Notes: generated by a model from the letters alone, not told the origin. Positions 1-6,863 are shown, counted from the stretch's first letter. The stretch: DNA of 30,169 nucleotides from an uncultured Lachnospiraceae bacterium (GCA_910586025.1 CAJUIO010000038.1:1-30169); one strand, 5' to 3'. A program made the numbers and translations.

Positions 1-2179
1 TTGAAAAATCTACTATAATCTCTTCGTAATACTCTTCCGGCAGATCAGCATTATAAACTTTGTCCCCTTCGGCAACTTCATTATTATATTTGTTTGGCAC
101 CTCGACTCTGACCCCTTTCCCTGCCAGAAGCCACTCATACTCCATATCTATGTGCCCTACGTCCACTGCCTGTATCCCCTGCCTGGACAAGTCATATGCC
201 AGTACCCCGGATGAGGGTCCTATTGCCAGAAGAAATAAGTCAGCCATTTCCCGGCATTCCTCACATCTGACAAGGATATCCTCATAGCGGTCAAAGGAAT
301 CCGTTGCCGGTGCCAGAATTCTCCTGATCCGTGCCGCTCCTCCAAACAAATCATTTCCCACTCCGAGTCTTGTCTGTGCCCCTTCCACGATAATAATCCG
401 CTTGTCCTCCCATATCCTTTTCAGCGCTTCAAACCGCTTTCGAGGAGCATCCGTGAACACATCCCTGTAAAGCACATACACCCTTGTCATATAAGCATCC
501 GAGTATACTCTGTCCGGCGACAGCAGGCTCATGTGCTGTCTGCGTGTCTCATCCGTCAGATAGCGCCTGATGCCCCAGGCCGCCTGTGCATTGAAGCGTT
601 CCAGACCGCCGTAATGATTTGCTATCCCTATAAGCAGCGCCGGGTTATCCGTCTGTGTAAGCACCTGCCGGATACGGTCCCGCAGTCTCGGATCCGTCCT
701 CTGAAACTTTTGTCTTGGAATATCGAAGGCAATCGCAAACTCACCGTCTCCGAACCGCCCCAGGGACCGTCCCTCCTCCGTAATAAGCCGTATTGTCTCT
801 TCATCCGACCGAAATCTCGGCAAAAAGCATTCTGCCTCCATCCCTTCAGAAGAACCTGCAACGATAAGATACTGATAGGCCAGATACATAAACTCTTCAC
901 TTCCCCCAATATCCTTGAGCTTTGCAATATACTGTTCATTCTCCCGGGACGTAGAGGGAAGGCAGCTATAAGAACAGGCTTCAACTTTATATCCCTGCCT
1001 CCAGAACATTCGGATTATTTCGTTATAGGTGAAAAAATGGATATGCGTCCTGTCCAGTAATCCTGTCTCCTGATAAGTGAAATCACCACCCATAAGAGAC
1101 TGCAATACGGTATAATGCATCAGATTAGGAATAGATGCGATAATTCTTCCTCCGGATCTTAATAATCGTCGACAATATCCCACTGCCGTTTCCGGGTCTT
1201 GCAGATGCTCAAGTACATCTCCAAACAAAATATAGTCAAAGGTTCCGTCTCCATAGGGCAGGTCAAAGTCCTCAATATTCCCGCATATCACATCCCCGAA
1301 CCCGGATGCGATTCTGGCCGCATTAGGATTAATCTCTATTCCGAAAAGTCGGGCTTGGGGAAACTCGTTTCTGATCCTCATCAGATTGACCCCGCAGTCA
1401 CAGCCAATTTCCAATACCGTAAACTTCTCGTCCTTTGGTCTTGCAATCGCATTTATGAGTCTTTCATTCGGAATCCCGTTAAAGTAATTCATGTTCCATT
1501 TCGCCTTTAGCGACTGACAGTCCACATCGGCTCCCAAAAAGGCAGTATAGACATCCGTATGTGGAATCATCTCATACACAAACGCATTTGCCGCATATAC
1601 GAGTTTCCATTTCCTTGATAGTCCCCTGAAGGAGTAATCCAGCATTACATTATCAGGAAGCAGCAGATCTTTATCCAGTCGACCCACATCCTCCAGAAAC
1701 CGACGACTTATGTAAACACATTGGCTGTGCATCCTGATCGCCAGCGCTCCTTCCTGATTCCATTCCTGACCTTCAACCATATCCAAGGCTTTTGCTATGT
1801 CCACTTTCTCCGGGCAGATCACTGAAAAGTTAGCGGGAATAACAGCTCCCGTCATCTTATCCCTGTCACAGCTCCTGGATAATTTCCGGATACAATCCCC
1901 CAGACAAATCAGATTGGAATTAAGAATTATGATATCCTCATCTGTGGAAAACTCACTTATGGCCGTGTTTAAAATTTCAGCATAATTCTCCAGTCCCTCC
2001 GCACAAATATAGTTCCATCTTTTCTGATTTCCCAACCACAAATTTATGTCTCTGTCCGTACCCATATCAATGATAACAATATCCGCATTTTCCGCACCTG
2101 ACATAATTCTCAGACATTCCAGATTTAATTCCAGCATTCCAGTGTTTTCATATACCATTAAAAAAATTTTTACCCTCAT
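1..2179 (-). CDS. GT2 / SAM-methyltransferase / GT-D fusion protein (partial, 3' end outside window)
   Basis: One open frame of 726 codons reads without a stop to the left edge. Three regions can be seen. Residues 1 to about 220 resemble a GT2 (GT-A) glycosyltransferase, but the usual DxD is replaced by N-S-N in ILNSNLICLGD. Residues about 225-390 are a class I SAM methyltransferase: motif I is VLEIGCDCGVN near residue 254, followed by FDYILFGDVLEHL. From about residue 455 comes a GT-D domain (formerly DUF1792), with RFGDGEF near 474 and GPSSGVLAYDL then VGHIDMEYEW near the end. GT-D enzymes extend O-glycans on streptococcal serine-rich proteins. I chose the ATG at 2179 because AGGAGAG lies about 5 bases upstream; an in-frame ATG at 2200 overlaps the previous stop (ATGA) but has no good ribosome site. 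The position behind flagellin and two other genes suggests flagellin or surface glycan modification; that is inference. Confidence 0.85.
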   Translation of the reverse strand, partial: MRVKIFLMVYENTGMLELNLECLRIMSGAENADIVIIDMGTDRDINLWLGNQKRWNYICAEGLENYAEILNTAISEFSTDEDIIILNSNLICLGDCIRKLSRSCDRDKMTGAVIPANFSVICPEKVDIAKALDMVEGQEWNQEGALAIRMHSQCVYISRRFLEDVGRLDKDLLLPDNVMLDYSFRGLSRKWKLVYAANAFVYEMIPHTDVYTAFLGADVDCQSLKAKWNMNYFNGIPNERLINAIARPKDEKFTVLEIGCDCGVNLMRIRNEFPQARLFGIEINPNAARIASGFGDVICGNIEDFDLPYGDGTFDYILFGDVLEHLQDPETAVGYCRRLLRSGGRIIASIPNLMHYTVLQSLMGGDFTYQETGLLDRTHIHFFTYNEIIRMFWRQGYKVEACSYSCLPSTSRENEQYIAKLKDIGGSEEFMYLAYQYLIVAGSSEGMEAECFLPRFRSDEETIRLITEEGRSLGRFGDGEFAIAFDIPRQKFQRTDPRLRDRIRQVLTQTDNPALLIGIANHYGGLERFNAQAAWGIRRYLTDETRRQHMSLLSPDRVYSDAYMTRVYVLYRDVFTDAPRKRFEALKRIWEDKRIIIVEGAQTRLGVGNDLFGGAARIRRILAPATDSFDRYEDILVRCEECREMADLFLLAIGPSSGVLAYDLSRQGIQAVDVGHIDMEYEWLLAGKGVRVEVPNKYNNEVAEGDKVYNADLPEEYYEEIIVDFS

Positions 2180-2196
2180 AAGCTCTCTCCTGGCGC

Positions 2197-4083
2197 TCAT
2201 CCCGCATCGGAGAACTGTGAGATCTCATCCTTGAAAATCAGATCAAGCACCTTCCTCATACGGCTCTTCAAATTATGGTTGTCCCGCACCTTTTTGTACC
2301 CGTTAATTGCAATCCGCAGTCTTTCATCCTCATGTTCCAGATAATACTGTATCTTTTCCTCCAACTCCTTCAGATCATGATAGACCTCCAGCTCCTTCCC
2401 TATTTCAAAGTAGTCTTCCAGCTCCGACTGATAATTTGTCAGGCAAAAGCCACCTACTGCCATGATATCCCAGATTCTTAAGGGAATTCCGCTCTCAATA
2501 CTTCTGGACGTGATATTCAGATTTATCCTGCTGAGATAAAACACTTTGGGCATTTCCGTCCCATAATCAAGCCATGGTCCGATCTTTATATCTTTTAACA
2601 TTTCTTTTGCCGATTGGTCAGAATAAACTATGATAGAATATTTTTCCTTCAAAGCCTCTAGGATCCGTATTCTCTCTATTTCGTTGCATTTTCGCACAAG
2701 TCGCATGCTCTCACAGTAATAACGCTTATCTATATTCCATAATTCCCAGGTATCCTCTGACAGTCTGGATGACATATAGTCCACCAGTTCTCCCGATGCC
2801 CTGTGAAAAATGGTGGCAGTGTCATTCCAGACACAGTTCATTCCCTGTATAATTGATTCTGCCTCTTCCAGATATTTCTCCCCGCCTTTGTCAAAAAGTT
2901 CCTCGAACCCCCGATTATTATACAAACTCCCCACAAAAGCCACGTCCCTGGCATACTTTTTTTCATCTCTCCTGCCAATATGTACTGCCCCAAAATTATC
3001 TATCTCCGGTGCAAGAGGCAGGTGGAACAGATGCTTCATCCCGAGACCACTCAATCTTTGATACTGCTTTTTGTCAAACACGCTGATATAATTAACCTCG
3101 TTCAGGGCCTCTTTACTGTATAATCCCAGGAGCGGCGAATCATAAACCCACGCATAATACGGTATGCCAAAAGCCTGACAGGCATTGGACATGCCCTGAC
3201 TAAAATCATAGGTCACTGCCAGATCATAGTGTCCCTCCTCCAAAATCTCTTCCACCGTTTCCTGATCCTTCTGGTGCGCCTGCCCTCCGCTTTCCAGCAT
3301 GATCCGGTAAGCCGGTATTGTTACACTATGTCCCAGCTGTGTCAACGCAGTGGGAATCCCCGAAGAGACAATCTGCCTGCTATGCAAAAATAAAATCCTC
3401 TTTCTATCCTGGCTAGCATCTGCGATCTCCGGATATTCCTGCAGCAAAAGCTTCCGATACTTATTATAGTTCCAGAAAGAAGGAGCTCCGCAGTCGTGAA
3501 TTATCCAGTTGATCTTCTGCGCCGGAACCGCAATTTTATATCCCGCCCTACGGAACTCCATACATTGTGACACGTCGTAAAAGTCAAATCCGGTAAAAAT
3601 ATCTTCTCTCCACGGAAGATCATACTGAGTTGCCATGAGCAGACCATCAATCGCTTCCACCTCTCTGTACCCGCGCTTAACATGCTCAATGTTGTCAAAT
3701 CCTTCTTTTATGAGCTCATCCAGCTTATAAAAGTTACCACATCTCCGCTCATGCCACATAACCCCATCCCCGGAGAGCTTCTCCGCCCCCACAATTCCGG
3801 CCATACCGATCCTTGGGTCCTTCCGGAATAGCTTTAACAGCTGATCCAGAAAAAGCGGTTCCACAATAAAGGTGTCCTGATGCAGATAGATCTTATATTT
3901 TGCATCAGATGCCCGCATGGCTTCGTTGTAGCCCGAGGTCATAGAGCCCGCATCCGTGACCGTGATTACCTCCGTCCTATAGTTTTCCGGAACATGAAGC
4001 AGACGCAGATACATCATACATTCTTCAAGCTGCTGCCCGTCATTGGTACATATGATAAAGCAGATCTTATGTTTGTCACTCAT
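2197..4083 (-). CDS. Two-domain glycosyltransferase (GT2 StrF-like + CgeB/DUF3880-like)
   Basis: 628 aa, soluble, no signal peptide. Residues 1 to about 225 form a GT2-type domain of the StrF-like group, with CFIICTND at the start and KYKIYLHQDTFI in the place of the DxD region. Residues about 230-370 resemble DUF3880 (KRILFLHSRQIV, then YDLAVTYDFSQGM, YAWVYDSPLLGLY). Residues about 380-620 are a CgeB/glycosyltransferase-1-like domain (VAFVGSLYNNRGFEELF, then ESGIPLRIWDIMAVGGFCLTN). It likely transfers two sugars, or one sugar with a second regulatory fold; donor and acceptor cannot be read from sequence. The ATG at 4083 has AGGTGG upstream and overlaps the preceding gene by 8 bases, so the two are probably translationally coupled. 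The location just downstream of flagellin suggests filament glycosylation, but a surface polysaccharide role is not excluded. Confidence 0.85.
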   Translation of the reverse strand: MSDKHKICFIICTNDGQQLEECMMYLRLLHVPENYRTEVITVTDAGSMTSGYNEAMRASDAKYKIYLHQDTFIVEPLFLDQLLKLFRKDPRIGMAGIVGAEKLSGDGVMWHERRCGNFYKLDELIKEGFDNIEHVKRGYREVEAIDGLLMATQYDLPWREDIFTGFDFYDVSQCMEFRRAGYKIAVPAQKINWIIHDCGAPSFWNYNKYRKLLLQEYPEIADASQDRKRILFLHSRQIVSSGIPTALTQLGHSVTIPAYRIMLESGGQAHQKDQETVEEILEEGHYDLAVTYDFSQGMSNACQAFGIPYYAWVYDSPLLGLYSKEALNEVNYISVFDKKQYQRLSGLGMKHLFHLPLAPEIDNFGAVHIGRRDEKKYARDVAFVGSLYNNRGFEELFDKGGEKYLEEAESIIQGMNCVWNDTATIFHRASGELVDYMSSRLSEDTWELWNIDKRYYCESMRLVRKCNEIERIRILEALKEKYSIIVYSDQSAKEMLKDIKIGPWLDYGTEMPKVFYLSRINLNITSRSIESGIPLRIWDIMAVGGFCLTNYQSELEDYFEIGKELEVYHDLKELEEKIQYYLEHEDERLRIAINGYKKVRDNHNLKSRMRKVLDLIFKDEISQFSDAG

Positions 4084-4753
4084 TTCGCACCACCTGTCCT
4101 AATCCTTCCAATTCTTCTATCAGCTTTTTCATATCCTGCGTAGGATTCTTTATCTGACCGAGAAGTTCCAACGCTTTCTTATACTCCCCTGCGGAAATCC
4201 AGATATCGGCTTCTTCCGTAAGCAGTCTCTCCCTCCCCGGTAAAGCCTCATTTCCATACTCCAGCAGCAGAAGCGCATTTATGCTGTCTCCTCTCTGCTT
4301 CAGATACCGCGCTATAGTTAACAGATTTTCCTCTCTTTTTAGTGTCTCAAAAAAGACAATCCTGCCAGTTGCAAGACCGCTCACATTATCCTCCTTAAGC
4401 CATTTCAGCGTCTGTTCCCTGTAATGCTCTGGAACGGCGTTCTCTGTCCTATAGCCAAGGTATTTTATCCTCCGGTATTTTCGCTCCAGTTCGTCGAGAG
4501 AGGATATCTTATTAAAAATATCTGCCTTTATGCCGATTTGTGGCAGCTTCTTTTTTTCCTCCAGCCATATTCCGAAGAAATTATCCAACATCAGAAGCTG
4601 GTTATCCTTTTGCTTAAGCCTGGGATAAGCGCTATCCCCTGTTAAAAGGAGTATGAGCTCTTTGATATTCTGAAAATCCGTTCCCTCCTTCAGCTTCCGG
4701 TTAATCTCCCTCTTTAACCGCAATACTTCCTCATATTGTTGTTCCAGCCTCAT
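4076..4753 (-). CDS. Small TPR-like protein between flagellin and glycosyltransferases, function unknown
   Basis: 225 aa, soluble, charged, largely helical. The N-terminus (residues 1-30) is rich in E, K, R and L and could be a short coiled coil. The C-terminal third contains helical pairs that look like TPRs (NALLLLEYGNEALPGRERLL and EADIWISAGEYKKALELLGQ). No catalytic motif was recognised. The ATG at 4753 is preferred over an in-frame ATG at 4765, because GGAGG lies 5 bases before the former while the latter sits on the end of the flagellin terminator. The gene overlaps the next glycosyltransferase by 8 bases, so it belongs to that operon. A scaffold or targeting role in flagellin glycosylation or export is conceivable; nothing in the sequence proves it. 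Confidence 0.75.
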   Translation of the reverse strand: MRLEQQYEEVLRLKREINRKLKEGTDFQNIKELILLLTGDSAYPRLKQKDNQLLMLDNFFGIWLEEKKKLPQIGIKADIFNKISSLDELERKYRRIKYLGYRTENAVPEHYREQTLKWLKEDNVSGLATGRIVFFETLKREENLLTIARYLKQRGDSINALLLLEYGNEALPGRERLLTEEADIWISAGEYKKALELLGQIKNPTQDMKKLIEELEGLGQVVRNE

Positions 4754-4767
4754 GACTCCCTCCATGG

Positions 4768-4799
4768 AAAAAGGAGCTGGCCAAAGCCAACCCCTTTTT
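4768..4799 (-). terminator. Rho-independent terminator of flagellin
   Basis: On the minus strand a 14-pair stem (AAAAAGGGGTTGGC with GCCAGCTCCTTTTT, two G-U pairs) closes a TTTG loop and ends in five T. It starts 22 bases after the flagellin stop and ends just before the next gene's ribosome site. Flagellin is therefore probably mostly a separate message, and the glycosyltransferase operon gets read-through or a promoter that I cannot see. Confidence 0.85.
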
Positions 4800-4821
4800 T
4801 ATTGGTAGTCTTACCCTTGCA

Positions 4822-5652
4822 CTACTGAAGCAATGACAAAACACCCTGGTTAGCCTGATTGGACTGTGCCAGCATTGCCTGACCTGCCTGAGCAAGGATC
4901 TGGTTGTTGGAGTACTTAACCATCTCTGTTGCCATATCTGTATCGCGAATTGCACTTTCTGCCGCAGTAGTGTTCTCCACTACGTTGTCCAGATTGTTGA
5001 TGGTATGCTCAAGCCTGTTCTGAATTGCACCAAGATTGGAACGCTGTTCGCTGATTGCGGTCATGGCAGCCTTGATCGTACTGATTGAATTCTTAGCCGC
5101 CGACTGGCTTTTCACCCCGGATGTTGACAGGCTGTTGATACTGATTCCGGCAGCGCTCATGGGCTTGATAGAAACAGAAATAGTATTTGAGGATGTCCCC
5201 TCGGCTCCAACCTGCAGATCGACACCCTTGGACCAACTGCCGTCCAGAAGCGCTCTCTCATTAAAGGTCGTAGTGGTTGCGACACGATCAATCTCCTTAA
5301 CCAACGCATCAACCTCGCTCTGGATATAGCTCTGGTCCTCTGTCTGGTTTGTTCCGTTTGCGGACTTAATCGCCAGCTCGTTCATTCTCTGGAGCATGTC
5401 GTGCACTTCGTTCAGAGCGCCCTCCGCCGTCTGCACTGCGCTGATACCATCCTGTGCGTTCAGGGAAGCCTGTGTCAGACCTCTGATCTGCCGTCTCATC
5501 TTCTCGGAAATAGCAAGCCCTGCCGCATCATCAGCCGCACGGTTTACCTTGTAACCGGAAGATAACTTCTCCGTTGACTTGCCCTGTGTCTTGGTTGTCA
5601 GTCCTAACATTCTGTTAGAATTCATTGCTGTTAAGTTGTGTTGTACTACCAT
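4822..5652 (-). CDS. hag: Flagellin
   Basis: 276 aa filament subunit, exported through the flagellar type III system. The conserved N-terminal D0/D1 part runs to about residue 165 (MVVQHNLTAMNSNRML, then STEKLSSGYKVNRAADDAAG). The C-terminal D1/D0 part is about residues 195-276 (SNLGAIQNRLEHTINNLDNV, ending in QANQGVLSLLQ). There is almost no variable D2/D3 domain, as in small clostridial flagellins. The TLR5-contact pattern is present: R89, L93 and E113 correspond to Salmonella FliC R90, L94 and E114. The start has GGAGGT at 5660-5665. The leader holds a hairpin that looks like a CsrA site (separate entry). No sigma-28 promoter was found between csrA and this gene; the only one nearby lies in the recombinase cassette, pointing the other way. 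Confidence 0.97.
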   Translation of the reverse strand: MVVQHNLTAMNSNRMLGLTTKTQGKSTEKLSSGYKVNRAADDAAGLAISEKMRRQIRGLTQASLNAQDGISAVQTAEGALNEVHDMLQRMNELAIKSANGTNQTEDQSYIQSEVDALVKEIDRVATTTTFNERALLDGSWSKGVDLQVGAEGTSSNTISVSIKPMSAAGISINSLSTSGVKSQSAAKNSISTIKAAMTAISEQRSNLGAIQNRLEHTINNLDNVVENTTAAESAIRDTDMATEMVKYSNNQILAQAGQAMLAQSNQANQGVLSLLQ

Positions 5653-5659
5653 AGTGTTT

Positions 5660-5698
5660 ACCTCCGTGTTGTTTGTTTTTATGCAAATCCATTTGCAT
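5660..5698 (-). promoter_or_regulatory. Putative CsrA-binding leader of flagellin mRNA (hairpin plus SD site)
   Basis: On the minus strand, 5698-5681 is a perfect inverted repeat. It can form a 6-bp stem AUGCAA/UUGCAU with the hexaloop AUGGAU, very close to the CsrA SELEX-type site in which A(R)GGAU is presented in a short hairpin loop. A second GGA (ACGGA, 5667-5663) is part of the ribosome site ACACGGAGGU. Two sites, one upstream and one covering the Shine-Dalgarno, is the arrangement known for hag mRNA in Bacillus subtilis, where CsrA blocks translation. The csrA gene directly upstream supports this reading. Confidence 0.7.
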
Positions 5699-5720
5699 AC
5701 CTGTTTTATTTATAATAAAC

Positions 5721-5769
5721 CGGATGCCCTTACTTCCCGCCGGGCCCTGACAGTACGCCAGCGCATCCG
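5721..5769 (-). other. Structured csrA-flagellin spacer
   Basis: Minus-strand inverted repeat CGGATGC (5769-5763) and GCATCCG (5727-5721) enclose a GC-rich stretch and are followed by an AT-rich run (GTTTATTATAAAT). It could be an RNA processing or partial termination structure between csrA and flagellin, allowing different transcript levels. There is no uridine run, so it is not a canonical terminator. The AT-rich part offers a TATAAA-like -10 but no recognisable -35. Confidence 0.35.
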
Positions 5770-5780
5770 TCTATTACCCG

Positions 5781-6050
5781 TTAATGGTTTTCCCGATTCC
5801 CTCCCGTGATGATCACGTTCGATTTTTTCTTATATTTCTCGGGATGCTCCTCCTGCGCATAATACTTCGGAAGCTTTGCTCTCTCCTGTTCCGGAATCTC
5901 CTTTTCCAGCACCCGGCTTCTGACCACGTTGATTTCCCTGGGAGCGTCAATCATAATCCTCATATGCTTCCCGCTGCCGCCCAGAAACACGATCTTGATA
6001 TCATCTCCCAGCATCAGATATTCCCGGGCCGCCACAGACATTCTAAGCAT
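5781..6050 (-). CDS. csrA: CsrA-family translational regulator
   Basis: 89 aa. The CsrA core is clear: LMLGDDIKIVFLG (residues 12-24), then RIMIDAPREINVVR (31-44), with Arg44 at the exact position of the RNA-contact Arg44 of E. coli CsrA. Two things differ from the textbook protein. The first strand is MLRMSVAARE rather than MLILTRKxGE, so Leu4 and Arg6 are not conserved. The C-terminus is about 25-30 residues longer and basic (KYKKKSNV). It has an AAGGAGG ribosome site that itself contains two AAGGA motifs, so autoregulation is possible. The gene lies directly upstream of flagellin in the same direction, as in hag-csrA systems; FliW, the usual antagonist, is not in this window. After inversion of the neighbouring cassette it would be the first gene behind a sigma-28 promoter. 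Confidence 0.9.
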   Translation of the reverse strand: MLRMSVAAREYLMLGDDIKIVFLGGSGKHMRIMIDAPREINVVRSRVLEKEIPEQERAKLPKYYAQEEHPEKYKKKSNVIITGGNRENH

Positions 6051-6099
6051 TTCCTTCCTCCTTGAATTTTTTCACGTATTCTGCTAAATACTGATCTAT

Positions 6100-6137
6100 G
6101 TAACACACTGTATATTGTGTTACCTGCCTTTTCTGTT
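6100..6137 (-). repeat. Left inverted repeat (IR-L) of recombinase cassette
   Basis: Read on the minus strand (6137 to 6100) it is AACAGAAAAG, GC, AGGTAACACAATATACAG, TGTGTTAC. It matches 6801-6836 on the plus strand with one substitution and a 2-base insertion, so the two copies are inverted. The core GTAACACA (6100-6107) and TGTGTTAC (6116-6123) is itself palindromic, as expected for a site bound by two recombinase monomers. It abuts the recombinase stop codon and lies 49 bases upstream of the csrA start. Confidence 0.85.
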
Positions 6138-6730
6138 CAAATATTGATGTTCCGGAAAATATCGTCCCTGTCATCCTGCTCAATCCCAAGATACCGGACA
6201 GTGATCTGAAAAGAAGAATGATTATAGATGTTCATGAGAAGCGCAGGCTCAATTCCCTGCCTCCATGCGTGATAGCCAAAGGTCTTCCGAAGGGAGTGGC
6301 AGCTGATCACCCCCTCCAAATGGCAGTCTGCGGCTGCCTTTTTCACAATGCGGAAGGCCTGAACCCGGGAAATCGGCTGATCTGTCTGCCTGCTGCTTGC
6401 AAAAAGATATTGCTCTTTCCGGGAGCCTCTCCCTTCCTTCTCCAAATACTCCTTATACTCCATAAGAGTTTTCTTTATATTGCTGTTTATCCAGATCACG
6501 GATCCCTTTCCCGTCTTATGTTCCGTAATCTGCAGGTGCACCCTGCATCTTTGCAGTTCAAAATCATATACGTCTCCCCATCTCAGATCCAATATATCAG
6601 AGATCCGAAGCGCCGTGTTGAGCCCCATTACCATCAGCAGGTGATTCCGCTTGTTGGGGCATATGATTCTGTAATATTCCTTGAATTGACGGAGATCCCC
6701 TTCATTTCGTATCGGTTGTGCTGTATTCAT
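6137..6730 (-). CDS. FimB/FimE-sized tyrosine recombinase, probable DNA invertase
   Basis: 197 aa, consisting only of a catalytic domain with no N-terminal core-binding domain, the same size as the E. coli fim switch invertases FimB and FimE (about 200 aa). The catalytic residues of tyrosine recombinases are visible: Arg42 (TALRISDIL), Lys72 (HKTGKG), His145 and Arg148 (CHSLRKTFG), His171 (IYNHSSFQ) and nucleophile Tyr180 (TVRYLGI). The start ATG has AAGGAGG 6 bases upstream. The gene sits inside a pair of inverted repeats together with a flagellar promoter, which strongly suggests that it inverts its own segment. No phage or plasmid genes lie next to it, so a role as an element integrase is less likely. 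Confidence 0.93.
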   Translation of the reverse strand: MNTAQPIRNEGDLRQFKEYYRIICPNKRNHLLMVMGLNTALRISDILDLRWGDVYDFELQRCRVHLQITEHKTGKGSVIWINSNIKKTLMEYKEYLEKEGRGSRKEQYLFASSRQTDQPISRVQAFRIVKKAAADCHLEGVISCHSLRKTFGYHAWRQGIEPALLMNIYNHSSFQITVRYLGIEQDDRDDIFRNINI

Positions 6731-6764
6731 CTGATTCCTCCTTGTAAATTTTTTTATTCTGCCC

Positions 6765-6791
6765 TAAAGTTTTTGCTCCGGGTGCCGATAT
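6765..6791 (+). promoter_or_regulatory. Sigma-28 (SigD/FliA) promoter
   Basis: TAAAGTTT at 6765-6772, 11 bases, then GCCGATAT at 6784-6791. This is the published flagellar sigma consensus (TAAAGTTT-N11-GCCGATAA in enterics; TAAA-N15-GCCGATAT in Bacillus) with at most one mismatch. Transcription would start near 6798-6800, at the first base of the right palindrome. It points toward the plus strand, away from flagellin, and has no plus-strand gene in front of it. Confidence 0.88.
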
Positions 6792-6799
6792 ACAAAATG

Positions 6800-6849
6800 T
6801 AACAGAAAAGAGGTAACACAATATACATTGTGTTACCTCTTTTCTGTTA
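6800..6849. repeat. Right inverted repeat (IR-R) within a 50-bp near-perfect palindrome
   Basis: Arms of 23 bases (6800-6822 and 6827-6849), fully complementary, around the 4-base centre ATAC. The inner half AACAGAAAAG then AGGTAACACAAT matches IR-L in inverted orientation through 6836. The outer half (TACCTCTTTTCTGTT side) is present only here. It may serve as the recombination site and also as a hairpin terminator: in the present orientation it would stop the sigma-28 transcript almost at once, and it also lies downstream of the 6864-8558 gene. Confidence 0.85.
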
Positions 6850-6863
6850 ACTCTTTATGCTTT

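Larger units (their letters stand above)
6100..6849. mobile_element. Candidate invertible flagellar promoter cassette (IR - recombinase - sigma-28 promoter - IR)
   Basis: About 750 bp bounded by inverted repeats (6100-6137 and 6801-6836, the latter inside a larger palindrome). Inside are one tyrosine recombinase gene and one outward-facing sigma-28 promoter. As sequenced, the promoter fires rightward, where the only gene (ending at 6864) is on the opposite strand. Inversion would place it about 87 bases upstream of csrA, reading into csrA and flagellin. The plan resembles the Hin segment of Salmonella (recombinase and promoter inside the inverting DNA), but with a tyrosine recombinase. Seen: repeats, gene and promoter. 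Inferred: that inversion happens. Confidence 0.75.

Noticed and set aside
628..984. Short minus-strand frame of 118 codons and several plus-strand frames inside 1-2179
   Set aside because: They overlap the continuous methyltransferase/GT-D frame, which has clear motifs; the others are shadows without ribosome sites.
5653..5780. A separate sigma-28 promoter directly before flagellin
   Set aside because: I scanned the minus strand for TAAA-N15-GCCGATAT-like pairs and found none; only an AT-rich -10-like patch without a -35.
6100..6849. Reading the recombinase segment as an insertion sequence or integrated element
   Set aside because: No target-site duplication is visible at the ends, there is no transposase, and the segment contains only a recombinase and an outward flagellar promoter; an inversion cassette explains the parts better.
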